A DNA stretch of 64,000 nt, from NCBI RefSeq assembly GCF_011386835.1, contig NC_088809.1, positions 24,435,067 to 24,499,066 of the forward strand, in the 5' to 3' direction. A program made the position numbers and the translations under genes. Below, piece by piece: positions 11,291 through 22,790 of this stretch; position 1 is the first letter of the stretch, and each line of letters starts with the position of its first letter. The notes beneath the pieces are model-generated. The model made no database searches. It worked only from the letters and a program-made list of their open reading frames with translations, and was not told where the DNA came from. This stretch comes from Chrysemys picta bellii (lineage: Eukaryota > Chordata > Testudines > Emydidae).

Positions 11291-11690
11291 TCAGGGCCTA
11301 GATCCACACAGGCATTGTAGTGCCTGACATTTAGGTGTCCTGCCGCCTAGCGGCATTCCCAGCTGGGGGTTAGGTCCCAGGCCTGGATCCCCAATATGAC
11401 TGGGGCGTTGCAACACTCAGCATTTCGGCATTTAGAAGATCACAGGAACAAACTGCTGCGCCCCACAAAGCCTGGGCTAGGCACCAAGGCTCCCTCTAGA
11501 AGGCACGGGGAGTGAGAGGCACCTCAGAATGCGAGTCACCAAAGCCAGGACGCTGGGCGGGGAGCTGCCAGTGTTAGCCAATGGGAGATGGCGATGCGAT
11601 GGATGTTTCCTAAGCCCCGCCCCTCCCTCGGAGTTTGGTACCTAAGTCCAGGCTGCAGCGTGGTGCCTATCTCTACTTGTGATCCATAGC
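11290..11690. repeat. 'Aggcacc/taggtg' family repeat fragment
   Basis: The text around 'cctagatccacacaggc' and 'acatttaggtgtcctgcc' resembles the copies at 4370, 12780 and 14530. It is a diverged interspersed repeat of unassigned family. Confidence 0.4.
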
Positions 11691-11731
11691 CGGGAACCCC
11701 TCTGCTGGAGTCCGGTCGCGTAGGTGTCTAA

Positions 11732-12020
11732 GGGTATGTCTAGGCTGTAATAACACACCCATGGCACCGAGTCTCAAAGGCCAGGTCAGCTGACTTGGGG
11801 TCACAGGGCTCTGGTTGCAGAGCTAAAAATTGCAGTGGAGACATTCGGACTCAGACTGGAGCCTGGGCTCCAAGACCCTCCCCCCAGGGCTTCAGAACCT
11901 GGTCTCCAGTCAGAGTCCACACCTCCCTCCTGCTATTTTAAGGCCCCAGAGCCCAAGCCCTGCGGACCCGAGTCAGCTGTGGTCGTGCCGCGGGGCTTTT
12001 ATTGCAGTGTAGACATGCCC
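11732..12020. mobile_element. MITE with GGGTATGTCTA / TAGACATGCCC ends (Harbinger-like)
   Basis: The left end GGGTATGTCTAGGCTG pairs with the right end CAGTGTAGACATGCCC as an imperfect terminal inverted repeat of about 16 bases. The interior is also partly palindromic around 'ggagcctgggctcc'. Sauropsid genomes carry many Harbinger-type MITEs with this GTCTACACTG end. I cannot see a clear 3-bp duplication, so the superfamily call is inference. Confidence 0.6.
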
Positions 12021-12089
12021 TCCATCATTCCTTGTCAGAATGAGCTAGGCGCCTGCCTCAAGAAAGAGCTGGAGGAAGAACCACCTGCC

Positions 12090-12270
12090 TGGTAACTTTT
12101 TGCTCAGTGACTAGAACACTCAGCTGGGAGGTGGGAGACCCAGGTTCAAGTCCCCCTCTGCAAGAGGGGAGAAAGGATTTGAACAGGATTCCCAGGAGTG
12201 GGTGCTAACCACAGGACTGTGGGCTAGTCTGCTGGTGAAGCTGCTCCAGTTTGGATAAATAATTGAAGAG
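12090..12270 (+). repeat. tRNA-derived SINE
   Basis: 'gactagaacactcagctggg' followed by 'aggtgggagacccaggttc' and 'aagtccccctctgc' is the tRNA-related head with a near-consensus B-box (GGTTCAAGTCC). Confidence 0.7.
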
Positions 12271-12419
12271 TCATTGAAGCAGGGGGACTGGACCTGGGCC
12301 TCCCACCTCCCACGGAGGCTTATAGGCTCAGCCTCTCTCTGGCCCTATGACTGTCTGTATTTATCCAAAGTGGAACAGCTCCCACAGAAGAGATTGAGTG
12401 ATCCTTTGTCTTCCCTCAA

Positions 12420-12590
12420 TCAAAGCATCCTGTAGGTCAGTGATTACAGCACTCGTTTGGGAGGTGGGAGGCCCCTGTTCAAATCCTTTCCCCCCGCCCC
12501 CTGGCAGAGTGGGGATTGAAGCTGAGTCTCTCATGTCCCAGGTGAGGGCTCTAACCACTGGGCTAAAAGTTATAAGGTAGGCACCGTCCA
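12420..12590 (+). repeat. tRNA-derived SINE, second copy
   Basis: 'gtgattacagcactcgtttg' then 'gggaggtgggaggcccctg' and 'ttcaaatcc' repeat the head of the SINE at 12090. It ends with 'gtgagggctctaaccactgg', the SINE body. Confidence 0.65.
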
Positions 12591-12769
12591 GAGTCTGCAT
12601 GGGCCCGATTCGGTAGGCAGCCTCTGAGCATGTCTGCGGGATGGGCTCCATGGATGCGACGTATGGAGGACTGCCCCTCTCCCCCATGCTCTGTGGCTCA
12701 CGCTGGGGCTTGGGCAGGAGAGAGGCGTCCAGACACTGTACGGGTCTAGTGGCAGACATGTAGACGCTT

Positions 12770-12995
12770 AGGGATTTGGCATTTGTGGCTCTAGGTCCTG
12801 GGGGTTTCAGGTGCCTAAAGTGTTAGGCAGCTTCTTAGCCAGGATTTTGAGGATCTAAAAATTGGATTTAGGCACCTAAAGTGGCAGTTGGGCACCTAAT
12901 TCCCCTTGTGGGTCCAACTGTGCGTGCCTACTTGGGGCTGCAAATTCCACTGGGTGGCAGGGCACCTAGGAGTTAGGCACCGGAACACCTTCGTT
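12770..12995. repeat. 'Ttaggcacctaa' repeat
   Basis: Palindrome-like segments such as 'atttaggcacctaaagtgg' and 'ttgggcacctaattcc' recur in this interval and in the related copies at 4370, 11290 and 14530. It is a short non-autonomous element of unassigned family. Confidence 0.45.
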
Positions 12996-13021
12996 CCTAG
13001 CCTGTTATACCGTCTAATAGT

Positions 13022-13236
13022 AAAAAGAACAGGAGTACTTGTGGCACCTTAGAGACTAACAAATTTATTAGAGCATAAGCTTTCGTGGACTACAGCTCAC
13101 TTCTTCGGATGCATACAGAGTGGAATAAATATTGAGGAGATATATATATACACACATGCAGAGAGCATAAACAGGTGGGAGTTGTCTTACCAACTCCGAG
13201 AGGCCAATTAAGTAAGAGAAAAAAAATAGTGTATCC
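13022..13236 (-). mobile_element. Penelope-like 3' tail with hammerhead-like motif
   Basis: Read on the - strand, the segment has a hammerhead-ribozyme-like core (CCGAAGA, a stem-loop, then GAAA) at about 13070-13110, followed by 'gcttatgctc' and 'gttagtctctaaggtgcc'. Vertebrate Penelope-like elements are known to carry hammerhead motifs. Here the CUGANGA core has a change at its second base, so activity is unlikely. The same text recurs at 58223 on the + strand. The family call is inference from motif layout. Confidence 0.6.
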
Positions 13237-13359
13237 CAGTGGTGCTGGGGGAGCTGTTGCTCCCCCTGGCATGAAGTAGTAATAACAAACACCAAATACA
13301 TGGTTTCCATGGTTTCCGTCATCAGCACCCCCACTATAAAAATTGTTCTAGCACCCCTG
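13237..13359. mobile_element. hAT MITE with 8-bp duplication GTGTATCC
   Basis: The ends CAGTGGTGCTGG and TAGCACCCCTG form an imperfect terminal inverted repeat. GTGTATCC flanks the element exactly at 13229-13236 and 13360-13367. An 8-bp duplication is the hAT hallmark. It has no transposase and lies next to the Penelope-like tail. Confidence 0.85.
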
Positions 13360-13399
13360 GTGTATCCAATATATAGTTTGATCTACTATAGCTCTCTAG

Positions 13400-13498
13400 T
13401 ACAAATGGATTGGTCCTGCTTTGAGCAGGGGGTTGGACTAGATGACCTCCTGAGGTCTCTTCCAATCCTAATCTTTTATGATTCTACGATTCTATAAG
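13400..13498 (+). mobile_element. CR1 3'-tail fragment
   Basis: 'ggactagatgacctcctgag' followed by 'gatgattct'-like repeats is the CR1 terminus. Only the last 100 bases remain. Confidence 0.8.
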
Positions 13499-13499
13499 C

Positions 13500-14520
13500 A
13501 TAAAGCATCTAAAATAGAAGAGGAGGTAAAAGAGGAAGATACTTCACAACCTTGCAAGAGTTTGTGGTTCAGCCTGGCTAGTTAGCTTTATTCATCCTGC
13601 ATCCTCAGTGTGACACAGAAAGAGCACCTGCTGTTTGACATGTTCAAAGGCTTAGACCTGAGTTAGGATTCTTGCCTGTGTGGCTGTCTATAGCATCATT
13701 GTTATAACAAGCTCCATCATTTTTTCATCACTATGCCCAAAAATCATAACTGTGAAGATGGCAGTTCAGATCCATCCTATTTTTGCTACTAGAGAGGCGC
13801 TGTGCTGGAGGGGTTGTGGGGAAGGGGGGACATACTTGTGCATGTGTTGGTTGTGTGTGTCCCAGAATTAGAAGGTTTTGGGAGGAAATTATTAAAGAGA
13901 TTCATCTTATGACAAAATGCTTCCTAGAGGGTCCCCCGAACTGCTGACTTAATGCTCCAGTAAAGGAGCTACATTTTGAACAGAACCACAAATTAATTTC
14001 TTTTTTATTGTTAGCTGCAAGATTTTGTAATGCATGTTATTGGAAAAATATGACTTCTCCTCCTATGGAATTGGGGTAAAGGAACATATGGACAGTCCTT
14101 GTAACGGAAAAGCTTTCATACCCAGTATGTACATGAGAGAAGCACTGAAAAGAAGAAAGGTATTTAGAAATTTGGACACCCTTTTTAGTGTACTCAGAGG
14201 AAGAGGGCTCTGCAGCCAGCAAGCCAGAATCTTTAGCGAGGTTCTTTAAACATTAACCTGATCCTGACTAAGGAATAAGTCATGGACGATGGAGTATGTG
14301 AGCATTTATTGTAATTTTTCCTTTTTAAAAAGAAAATCATGATGCAGACCCCCAAAATCCTGAGATTAAAAATGTGGTTTTGGCCTGTCTTCTGACATTT
14401 GCATACCCCGCTTTGGCAGCATATACAGTGTTGGCCGCTCTTCCACATGTACCGCGAGGAACATGCTTTTGGTCCCTGCTGCATGAGCTCATGCTAGAGG
14501 ACCAGCTGCCCCAAAGAGCT
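13500..14520. other. No gene seen
   Basis: Moderately AT-rich sequence with short open frames only and no repeat family that I recognise. Confidence 0.35.
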
Positions 14521-14529
14521 AAAGGTCTA

Positions 14530-14760
14530 GGTTGAGATTCACAAAGGGCACGTAGACACTGCAGCACCTAACGTTTGGGCACCGTGCTGCCTGCTGGTAT
14601 TCACAATGCTGAGTTAGGCACCCAGGCTCCCCCCCAGTGCATGGGGTGCCTAGGAATGGGAGTCACAAAATCCAGCAAGCCACGTTGCCTAAGCTAGCCA
14701 GTAGGCCAGGCTGAGTCCCTCCAAGGGACTTAGGTGTGTAGATCCAGGCCACAGGACCTG
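14530..14760. repeat. 'Ttcacaaagggcac' repeat copy
   Basis: 'gattcacaaagggcacg' then 'cacctaacgtttgggcacc' and 'gagttaggcaccc' match the repeat family described near 4370 and 12780. It is bounded on the right by a (CA)n run near 14840. Confidence 0.45.
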
Positions 14761-15007
14761 GAACCGGTGTTGATTTTGGTTCAGTTCAGTGTCAGGTTCA
14801 GTTGCATTCAGTGTATTTGGATTCAGTTCTGGTTCAAGACACACACACACACCCCTCCGCTCAGTTACTGGCACAAATCAAATTTCAATCTTAGTGGAAG
14901 TAAATTAAAAAAAAGAGAATTGAAGCTTAAAATGGAAACTGTTTCAATTTTTGAACATTTATTTATTGTTTAACGTTAGCTTTCCATGAGTTTTCCTAGT
15001 GTTTTTG

Positions 15008-15105
15008 AAACAACAAGGAGTCTGGTGACACCTTAAAGACTAACAGACTCCTTGTTGTTTTTGTAGATACAGACTAACACGGCTACCCCCTGATACTAGT
15101 GTTTT
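15008..15105. mobile_element. Two Penelope-like tail pieces in opposite orientation
   Basis: The left half contains 'gacaccttaaagactaaca' (tail on one strand). The right half contains 'gactccttgttgtttttg' and 'cagactaacacggctacc' (tail on the other strand). The two share 'caaggagtct' / 'agactccttg' as an inverted repeat at the junction. Confidence 0.55.
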
Positions 15106-15129
15106 TGGGTTGTCAAATAAACATGACTA

Positions 15130-15920
15130 TTTTTTATGAGCAACTTGTTTGAGCGAACATCTTCTAGCATTTGCTCTATCACATTGGACCTTGGGGGAGG
15201 GAGGAGGATACATTTGAATTTGGGGCCTGCAGTGGGGCAGCTGGAGGGAGGAGCTGCTCATGGGCCATGGGGGGAGCCCTGGTTGGGAAGCCATTACGGT
15301 TCCCTTGGGCTTGAAGAGTTATTGTTACTTCTGAGACCAGGGAGCATCTCACCTCTTTTCTGCCCAGAGAGGAATCTCAGAGACCATGGGGCCCCGGCTG
15401 CCTCGTGCGGTGCAGTTTCCCCTCCCTGTCTGCTCGCATGGGCTGCCCTCCTGTTCTCATTCTCCTCCTCGGACTGTGGCAGCTCTTTCTGGTAGCGAAC
15501 AGGTGCCAATGTGGTATTTTGTTGGAGGGGTGCCAGAATAAGGGGGCCATGGCCCCATCACTTTTAAAAGTGCCCTCCCACTTTTTACTGGCCATAAGAG
15601 GAGATGGGGAAGAGGGGGCAGAGAGGAATGAGCAAGGGATGGGGTCTTGGGTGTGAGGGGCGGCATGAGGGTGGGGCATCAGGGGAAGGGCTGGCACGGG
15701 GGGGCAGGACCATAGTTTGGGCACCGGTGGCCCCCCCACTCTTAGGAGCTTCCGCTGCTCCTGTTTTGTTGTCTTGTTTTATAATGAAAATAAGATCACA
15801 TTTTTTTTTAATAGTGAGCTAAAAAAATGTGTAACCCACACACCTCCTGGGTGTGGTGCTCTGTCCTCTCTAGTGGCACTGAGCGAGAGATTAATGGGTG
15901 TGCTACAGCCTTAGCTAAGG
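15130..15920. other. No gene seen; one repeat-like stretch
   Basis: A stretch at 15530-15590 ('gtgccagaataagggggcc' and 'tggccccatcac') resembles the low-complexity hAT-type repeats seen elsewhere in the window. No exon is supported. Confidence 0.35.
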
Positions 15921-15924
15921 CCCA

Positions 15925-15998
15925 GGTGGCTTTTAGCTCATGCAGTAGAGGCTCACGCAATGAGGTCCCAGGTTCGATCCTGACGAGCGGGGTCTGTC
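15925..15998 (+). repeat. tRNA-like SINE head
   Basis: 'ggcttttagctcatgcag' and 'aggtcccaggttcgatcc' provide A-box- and B-box-like motifs, the latter GGTTCGATCC being a perfect B-box. No cloverleaf with paired acceptor stems is evident, so I call it SINE-derived rather than a functional tRNA gene. Confidence 0.55.
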
Positions 15999-15999
15999 A

Positions 16000-18900
16000 A
16001 CGTTACAAACGCAGACCTTTTATTTTAACTGGGAACCCACAGTTTTTTCAGTTCAGTTCTGGTTCAGGACCAGGAGGTAGGACAAGGCTGGGGTTCAGGG
16101 TCAGTACCGGTTTGACGCCCTGACAGAGAGGTGCCTGGAGAGTGACAGTTAAGCACCCGAGTCCCCTTTGAGACTCCCACCCCTAGCGTAAAATAGTGAG
16201 TTTGTGGTCTAGGGGCAGGAACTAGGACTCACCAAACTCACCTCACGGGGAGGTCACCAAACAGCCATTACATGGGAACAAGGTTTAACATTGCTGAGCA
16301 GGGCAGGATTCAGACGGGCTCTGTAGCTCATTAGCAATGGCGTGAGGCCATTAGTCCCCCATGAGCACTTATCTGCATGAATGAGACTGTTCTCAGGAAA
16401 AGTAAGTTCTGACCTTTTTGGAGCTCACACAGGCCCCATCTCCCCTTTCCAGACAAACAGGTAAAATCTCCCACACACTGCTGTCCTTCTCAACCAGTCT
16501 ACAATAAAGTGCCCCACCCTATTCTTAAAGTGCAGCTCCCATTAGCCACAATACAAACACTAAGAATGCAACAGCAAAACATGTATTAAGAAAACATCCA
16601 AATTCACTTCTAAGTACAGAAGTGTTACACTAATGCAACAATTTCTGCAGGTTTATTTATGCATATTTTTTCACCACTATATGGGAAATCCACAGAGTTT
16701 GAACATCTAACGTTCAGTTCTATAACCCAGGTTCCACCTCGCTTACAGGAGCACCTGATGGACCAGAAGAGCCGGCTATTAGCACATATGTGAGCCGGTG
16801 GGTGCCCACAGTGGTCTCCTGGCTACAGCGAGTGTAGCCGCCTGCATGGAACTTGTCTGCATGCACATGGCTAGCGTGCTAGTTGCAGCAGCTCTGTAAA
16901 TAGTTCTCTTAAGAAAGAGCGAGGTTAGTTTTACAAGCCTGGCATCCTCCCATGTTCTTACCAAGGAGGCAGTACATGGCACAGACAACATAGTCAATTG
17001 CAGCACTGCCTTTGTCTGGGTCATCTGGCTGACTGACCCCTAACTGTCTGCGTGTACAAGCAGGAGCCTTTATCGCTTGAGCTGCCTTCGCGTGGAAGCA
17101 GTTGCATTCATAAACCTCTTTATGTCGTCTAGTCACTAGGGGCTGACACAGAGCCAGACTGGGTTAGTGTGGGTTACAGAAACTCCTGTACTGGTACAGA
17201 CCTTCTGAGTGGCAACATGAACGTGCCTTCTTCCCCTGTTGTGTTCGAGGCCTGGGTTCTGTTCCAAGCTGTCCCTGAAGTGATCTTTTTCTCAGGTACC
17301 TTATCTGTGAAACACATCAGTGATAGTTGCCCCCAAGGCAGCAGTACGGTGCCTAATAAGGGTAGTGAAGTGTCCAGCAATATTAACAGCCATCCGTGGA
17401 TGACCAGGTATTAGAACTTATGCTCTCTAGGCTTATACTATTGTGAATTTTCCACTAAGCTACTAAAGAGGGTGATATGCCCTTGCTCTGCTTATAAGAG
17501 TTCCTCTTGATAGTCTGTGCCTGCTGCTCCTGACTCCCTAGATGCATGTCAGTCACCTGTATCCAGGTGAGTCATCTGTATCCAGGTGGTGACGTAAGGG
17601 GAGCATCAGGAGGACTGTGGCTGTGGAAGGATCACAGTGGAGGTGACAATAACCAAGGTGATTTAACTGTTGGGCTTTTGTTTGGTTGTCTAGATACGTC
17701 TCTGGTCTCCATGCTGTCACACTGCCCTAGCCTTGGGCCATGAGGAGAAGCTGGAGCACACAGTTTGTCCCTTGGGGTCTCCTCCCACACTGCAGGAGTC
17801 CGAGGCTTCCTCACAAGGTTACTCTGCTGTTTTCCTGCAGCATCTGTGATCCCCATTGTTCGCTAGGCTGAATTCAGGGATCTGGGGCACTGGGTCCTGT
17901 TGTTCTGCCATTCCCAGACACTCCCTCCCGGATGGTGAGGTGCAGACTAGGGGGATGGGGGAGGATCTCCTCAGTGACTCTGATAGGCTCTGATTTCTGG
18001 ATCAGATACTTGTCACAAGTGGCCACTGGCTGTGTGTCTGGGCTGGTGTCGTGCTGCTCTCTGGGAAGGACCAGGGGTTCAGGACCCTGCTCCTGGCATT
18101 CTCCAGGAACTGCCCATTTTCACTCGCTGGGTCTGGGCAGCGGTCGTGGCTGCCTCGAAACCACAGCAATGGGTGTGCAGAAATGCCTAGATAGCTAGAG
18201 GGGTTTGTCTGGGGATGGATAGAGATTTACGGGCAAGAGACCATTTCTCCATTGTCTTCTATCCTCCCAAGTGCCTGTGACCTCTCCATTGCCAGCTGGT
18301 GGCTCTGCAGGGCTGTGAAGCTTGGGGCCCAGCTGTCTCTCCGGCAGTGGATTTCCTTTCGGAAGCAACGTAAGATCCCACTTGTGTCCCAGCCCAAGCT
18401 AAGGCCGTGAGTCAGCAGTAACTAGCTGTGCTCCCAATGAGCGCACCCCATGACATGGACCCATTGGGACCTGGGGTGGGGTGGGGAAGTAGATCTGTCT
18501 TGGGCTCCCCAACACCCCTCCTGCGCCTTTGCCCTGATAGCAAGGGTTTCTCAGCCAGGTGTACCGGGCCCATGGGTGGTGCTAGCTGCGTGCAGACCTG
18601 AGGGATTGCCACAGCCCAGCTATCAGCCCCAGCTGCCCCAGGGCAAAAGGCAGGTCTGCACCACTCCCTGCCCCAGTCTGTCTGTTCCTCCCCCAGCCTC
18701 TCTCTGGGCAGGGATGTTGAGGAGTGGCCTCCCAGCCGCATTCTGGGCTGAGTCAGTGATTGGGACAGCATGGCGGTGTGGTGGCTGCAGGCGCCTGTGT
18801 GACACTGCTGTGCTGGGGAGGAGGGAGGGAGGGATGCTGTGTGTTGACAGTCCACAGAAAGCTCTTGTGTGCAGTGCTTGTTCACAGGGACCTGCCCCCG

Positions 18901-19220
18901 CCCTTCCTCTCTGGCAATCCTGCAACAGCCAGCAGCTCAGACCGGTTTGGGGCTCTCAGTGATTGGCGGGGCCAGACACACTGGGGACACCACATCCCTG
19001 AGGCCTGATTCATACCTGGATGCTGTCAACAACCAGTTTTGGTACAAACGAGGGCAGCAGCTTGTGCTCTGCCTCCTGGGATTGGGCGGGATGAGGTGAC
19101 AGGCTCCCAGCAGTGCACACCACAGTGGGCTGTGCTGCCCAGTGGGGAGGGGCCCAGAAGGTAGTCCGTGACAGCTGTGGAGAGCCCAACCCTATCACAG
19201 CAGTGACCCTTGAGAACGCC
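16000..19220. other. No gene seen; CLDN4 upstream region
   Basis: About 3 kb of mostly unassigned DNA. At 17550-17590 two E-box-type CACCTG/CAGGTG motifs lie within a short direct duplication of 'tgtatccaggtg'. They could be enhancer sites, since claudin genes are known targets of E-box-binding repressors, but this is inference. Confidence 0.35.
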
Positions 19221-19224
19221 ATTC

Positions 19225-19305
19225 GACAGGGGGCGGAAACTGAGGCACGACATGGCCAAAATCACACAGTGGGTCAATGGCAGAGCTGGGAATAGAGCCC
19301 AGACT
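19225..19305 (-). repeat. MIR SINE fragment
   Basis: 'ggaaactgaggcacgacatg' followed by 'aaaatcacacagtgggtcaa' is the reverse complement of the conserved MIR core. MIRs are ancient amniote tRNA SINEs. Confidence 0.75.
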
Positions 19306-19313
19306 CCTTAGAC

Positions 19314-19533
19314 CAGGGGTTCTCAAACTGGGGGTCAGGACCCCTCAGGGGGTCACGAGGTTATTACATGGGAGGTCACAAGCTGTCAGCCTCCACCCCA
19401 AACCCCACTTTGCCTCCAGCATTTATAATGGTGTTAAATATATAAAAAAATGTTTGTAATGTTTAAGGGGGGGTCGCATGCAGAGGATTGCTATGTGAAA
19501 GGGGTCATCAGTACTAAAGTTTGAGAACCATTG
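19314..19533. mobile_element. hAT (Charlie-like) MITE
   Basis: The ends CAGGGGTTCTCAAACT and AGTTTGAGAACCATTG form a 16-base imperfect inverted repeat. The flanks CCTTAGAC (19306-19313) and ACTTAGAC (19534-19541) differ at one base, consistent with an aged 8-bp duplication. It is 220 bases long and non-coding, and lies about 450 bases upstream of the CLDN4 start codon. Confidence 0.85.
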
Positions 19534-19879
19534 ACTTAGACCCTCTCTGCAAGCTTCCTCCCCTCCACCTGCAGAGCCTGCTTCCCCCCCCCCCCCCCGC
19601 CCATTCCCTGGGGGGCTCTTTCCAGATGGAACTTTAGCAAAGATGGGGAAAATCCTAAATTAGGACAAATGGTGGTAGGTGTAAGGCAGCCCAGCTGTGC
19701 GCCCCTGGGAGCAGCCTCCATGGCAGGGTGTGAGAGTTGGTCCCTCTGTAATCTGTCCTGGAGCATCACTGCTGTGGTGAGAATGCAGAGCCCAGGAATC
19801 TTGGGGAACTGGTTTTACACATTCTGTCTGTGCAAAGTGGATGGAGCAAGGGGGATGAAACTCCACCCACTGCAGAGGC

Positions 19880-19886
19880 ATATAAC
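19880..19886 (+). promoter_or_regulatory. Candidate TATA box of CLDN4
   Basis: ATATAAC lies about 100 bases before the start codon. A transcription start about 30 bases downstream would leave a 5' leader of some 70 bases without introns. The position is plausible but unproven. Confidence 0.45.
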
Positions 19887-19982
19887 TTCTCCGAATGGTC
19901 CAGCCGTGGAGCATTGCACCTCCGCTTCCAGGGACACCAGTCAGCTCTGTCTGGGCTTGTGCGAGGCAGAGAGCAGGGAGTG

Positions 19983-20612
19983 ATGGCTTCTATGGGGCTT
20001 CAGGTGCTGGGCATTGCCCTCTCTGTCATTGGCTGGCTGGGCACCATCCTGTGCTGTGGGCTCCCCATGTGGAGGGTGACGGCCTTCATCGGGAACAACA
20101 TTGTGGTGGCTCAGATCATCTGGGAGGGGCTGTGGATGAACTGCGTGGTGCAGAGCACGGGCCAGATGCAGTGCAAGGTCTACGACTCCATGCTGGCGCT
20201 GCCCCAGGACCTGCAGGCGGCTCGTGCCTTGGTGGTGATCGCCATCGTGCTGGCCGTGCTCGGCCTCCTCCTGGCCATCATTGGAGGGAAATGCACCAAC
20301 TGCGTGGAGGACGCTTCTGCCAAAGCCAAAGTCATGATCGTCTCTGGAATCATCTTCATCATTGCTGGCATCATGATCCTCATTCCCGTCTCCTGGTCAG
20401 CCAACAACATCATCCGGGATTTCTACAACCCTATGGTCACCGAGGCGCAGAAGAGAGAGCTGGGGGCCTCCCTGTACATCGGCTGGGCTGCATCTGCTCT
20501 CCTGCTCATTGGGGGGGCCCTGCTCTGCTGCAGCTGCCCCCCCCGGAATGAGAAACCCTACTCTGCCAAGTACACGGCTGCTCGCTCGGTGCCGGCCAGC
20601 AACTACGTCTAG
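19983..20612 (+). CDS. CLDN4: Claudin-4
   Basis: Encodes a four-pass tight-junction strand protein that acts at the apical junction of epithelia and sets paracellular permeability. It is a single uninterrupted exon of 209 codons. The claudin signature is complete: W30, G49-L50-W51, C54 and C64 in the first extracellular loop, and R81 at the start of the second membrane segment. Membrane segments lie near residues 8-28, 82-102, 117-137 and 161-181. The second loop contains FYNPMV at 147-152. CCSCPP follows the last membrane segment, and the tail ends SNYV, a PDZ-binding motif for ZO proteins. MASMGLQV at the start, the [16 protein letters not shown] stretch and the PYSAKY...ASNYV tail mark it as CLDN4 rather than CLDN3. 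The frame is open upstream of 19983, but this ATG gives the usual family length. Confidence 0.95.
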   Translation: MASMGLQVLGIALSVIGWLGTILCCGLPMWRVTAFIGNNIVVAQIIWEGLWMNCVVQSTGQMQCKVYDSMLALPQDLQAARALVVIAIVLAVLGLLLAIIGGKCTNCVEDASAKAKVMIVSGIIFIIAGIMILIPVSWSANNIIRDFYNPMVTEAQKRELGASLYIGWAASALLLIGGALLCCSCPPRNEKPYSAKYTAARSVPASNYV

Positions 20613-22790
20613 GGACCGTGCGTGCTCTGTGCCTCCCCCACCCTGGGGGCCACCCCGCCCACCCCAACAAGACAATCAAGGAGCTGCCATCCTGTCCAGA
20701 TCCTGCCCACTGCTCTGCTTGTACCTTGTGCCTCTGCCTGAGCCCAGCTCTCCCCCCTGTGGCCCTGGACCTGATGGCTGAACACAGACAGAAGCTGGCA
20801 AGGAGCTTCCCTAAGGAGAAGACCGTGGCCTTTCCGTGAGCGGGGCCCTTGGCAGAGCGGCTCGGCCTCCTGAGAGCAGAAGCTCACGGTGCCAGGGCTG
20901 GCTGGCTGCTCAGACACGCCCTCAGCAGATCCCTGGCTGACAGGTGCAGCTGGTGAGCGGCTGCACAGGCCCCAGTGCTAAGAATCTGCCACTGCAGCTT
21001 GTTTGTGCCAGTGCCAGAGAGCTCCTGGCATTCCCCAAGGTCACCGAGCGAAGCCAGCCTGGGCTTGGACCTGGCTGCTGGTCGGGGCTCTGCTGGGCAT
21101 CTCCCGGCGTTGTCAGCCAGCCCCCTCGCAGGAGGGGAGCTGGGGGAGGGGGGCGGGGTGGGGGGCAGGGTAGTAAGAGAGTTTGCAGGTGCTTCTCTGT
21201 TTCCCTTGGGATTTCAGCTGGTTCTTTAATCCGAGTTAAAATGGAGAATAGATTAAAACCGTCCCTGACTGCTCTGGCAGCGCCATGCTTCAGGGGGACA
21301 GAGAGATGACGCTGGGGCAGGGCAGGTCCTCCCAGCCCAGCCCCTGCAGAGGAAGGAAAGCTGCAGCGAGGCCCAGGTATTGCCACTCCTCCCCTGCAGC
21401 GCCTGAGGGAAGGGTGGGGGCCTCTAGGCCTCCTTCCAGCACCAGAACTCGGGTCTCCAGCAGGTGCTGGCATTTCGGACGGGCCCTTGCACAGCTTGCA
21501 GTCTGAGACTGCCTTATTAGAGTGAAACTGCAACAGGGCCCCTTTGTGTGTCCACGTGTCTGTCAGTGTCTCTGGCTGGGTGTGCGTCATGTCTCCGTGG
21601 CTGGGTCTCTGGGTGTGTCTCTGAGTTTCTGTGGTGTCGTTCAGTGCGTGTCTCTGTCTCACTCGCTCTTGGTGGCTCTGGCCAGGTCTACACTAGAAAC
21701 TTCTGCTGGTAGCGCAGTGTCACGCAGGGGTGTGATGTGTACCACATTTCTGTGCTGGCAAAAGTTGCAGAGAAGGCGCAGGAAAACCAGCATCGCTTGT
21801 TTCTCTCAGGGAGCCAGGATAAGCTGTATTGGCTACAGCACGCTTGCTGGGACAAGCTGCAGCTCCCCTGGGGGGTTTGCCCCCGTGGCTGTACCTATAG
21901 AGCCATAGTGGCCAACGCTCCGAGTGGAGACAGGGCTCTGGCCTGCTCTTAATATCCATCAGACAGTGCTTGGTTCAGAGGGCCCACCCTGAGGGGCTGG
22001 GCTGCTGAGCAGGGAGCTGTTTCCCGCCGGCCCACCCCTGCCCTGTGTTTCTGCTTTGACCCATTCTCAGGCCTGTATTTGTTTAGCTGCACCTGTGATT
22101 TCTGTGTCAGCGGCACCCGCAGGAGGGGCAGTGCTGGGGACAATGTCAGTGGCCCAGCTGGACAAACCGGTTTGGGAGGTGGGAGCAGAGCCAGGCAGGT
22201 TGAGCAAGAGCAGAAAGGAAAGGTGCTTCCTCTGGTGGCACACACCCTCTCTGGGAGCCGGCTGCCGCCCATCTCCGGCTGAGACTGGAACAGGGGAGCT
22301 GCACCCTGACCACTGCAACGGGAACAGCCTGGAGGCTGCCCAGTAATCAGCTGGCTACAGCTCCTGTGGGCTGCCGTCCCTGGGGAGCAGAAGAGCCACT
22401 GCAGCAGGCACCCAACCAGGCACCGGGCACATCCTGTGGCCTGATGCTGGCTCCCAATTATACAGCCTAGACCAGGCAGCTCCAGGGCTCGCCTCTGGGA
22501 AGGGGCCCCCGTAGGTGTGGCTGATTTGCTTCCCCAGTGGAGACCCATAGGCTGCCCCGAGAGCTGGAGCATGGGGCAGAGCTCCGCTGATGACAGCAGA
22601 GTGGCTCTGGGGGCTGGGCGTGCCAGGAGGAGGACGGGCGGTGCGAGCAGGGGCGCTGGGATGCCAGGAGAGTGCTGGAAGGGGGTTGTGCCCCAGAGTG
22701 ACATGGGAGCCCCCTTCCGCAGACTGGGGGCCAGGCTGTGATCTTCCTGCTGATGTGAAATGTTAATAAATGAGTGCGATTTTCTACATT
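20613..22790 (+). other. CLDN4 3' region with candidate polyA signal
   Basis: The first AATAAA after the CLDN4 stop is at 22765-22770, followed by ATTAAA near 22789 and a GT-rich stretch near 22815. If used, the 3' UTR would be about 2.15 kb. The interval also holds a MITE at about 21680-21935. Its open frames show no family resemblance. Confidence 0.45.
21680..21935. mobile_element. Harbinger-like MITE with GGCCAGGTCTACACTA end
   Basis: The left end 'ggccaggtctacactag' matches a sauropsid MITE terminus. The worn right end near 'ccgagtggagacagggc' is its approximate inverse. It lies inside the putative CLDN4 3' UTR. A related 'gtgtagaccaggcct' end appears at 52810-52828. Confidence 0.5.

Noticed and set aside
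15925..15998. Functional tRNA gene
   Set aside because: A- and B-box-like motifs are present, but no acceptor-stem pairing is visible; better explained as a SINE head.
19895..20551. A 218-codon frame overlapping CLDN4
   Set aside because: A shifted-frame shadow of the CLDN4 coding exon.
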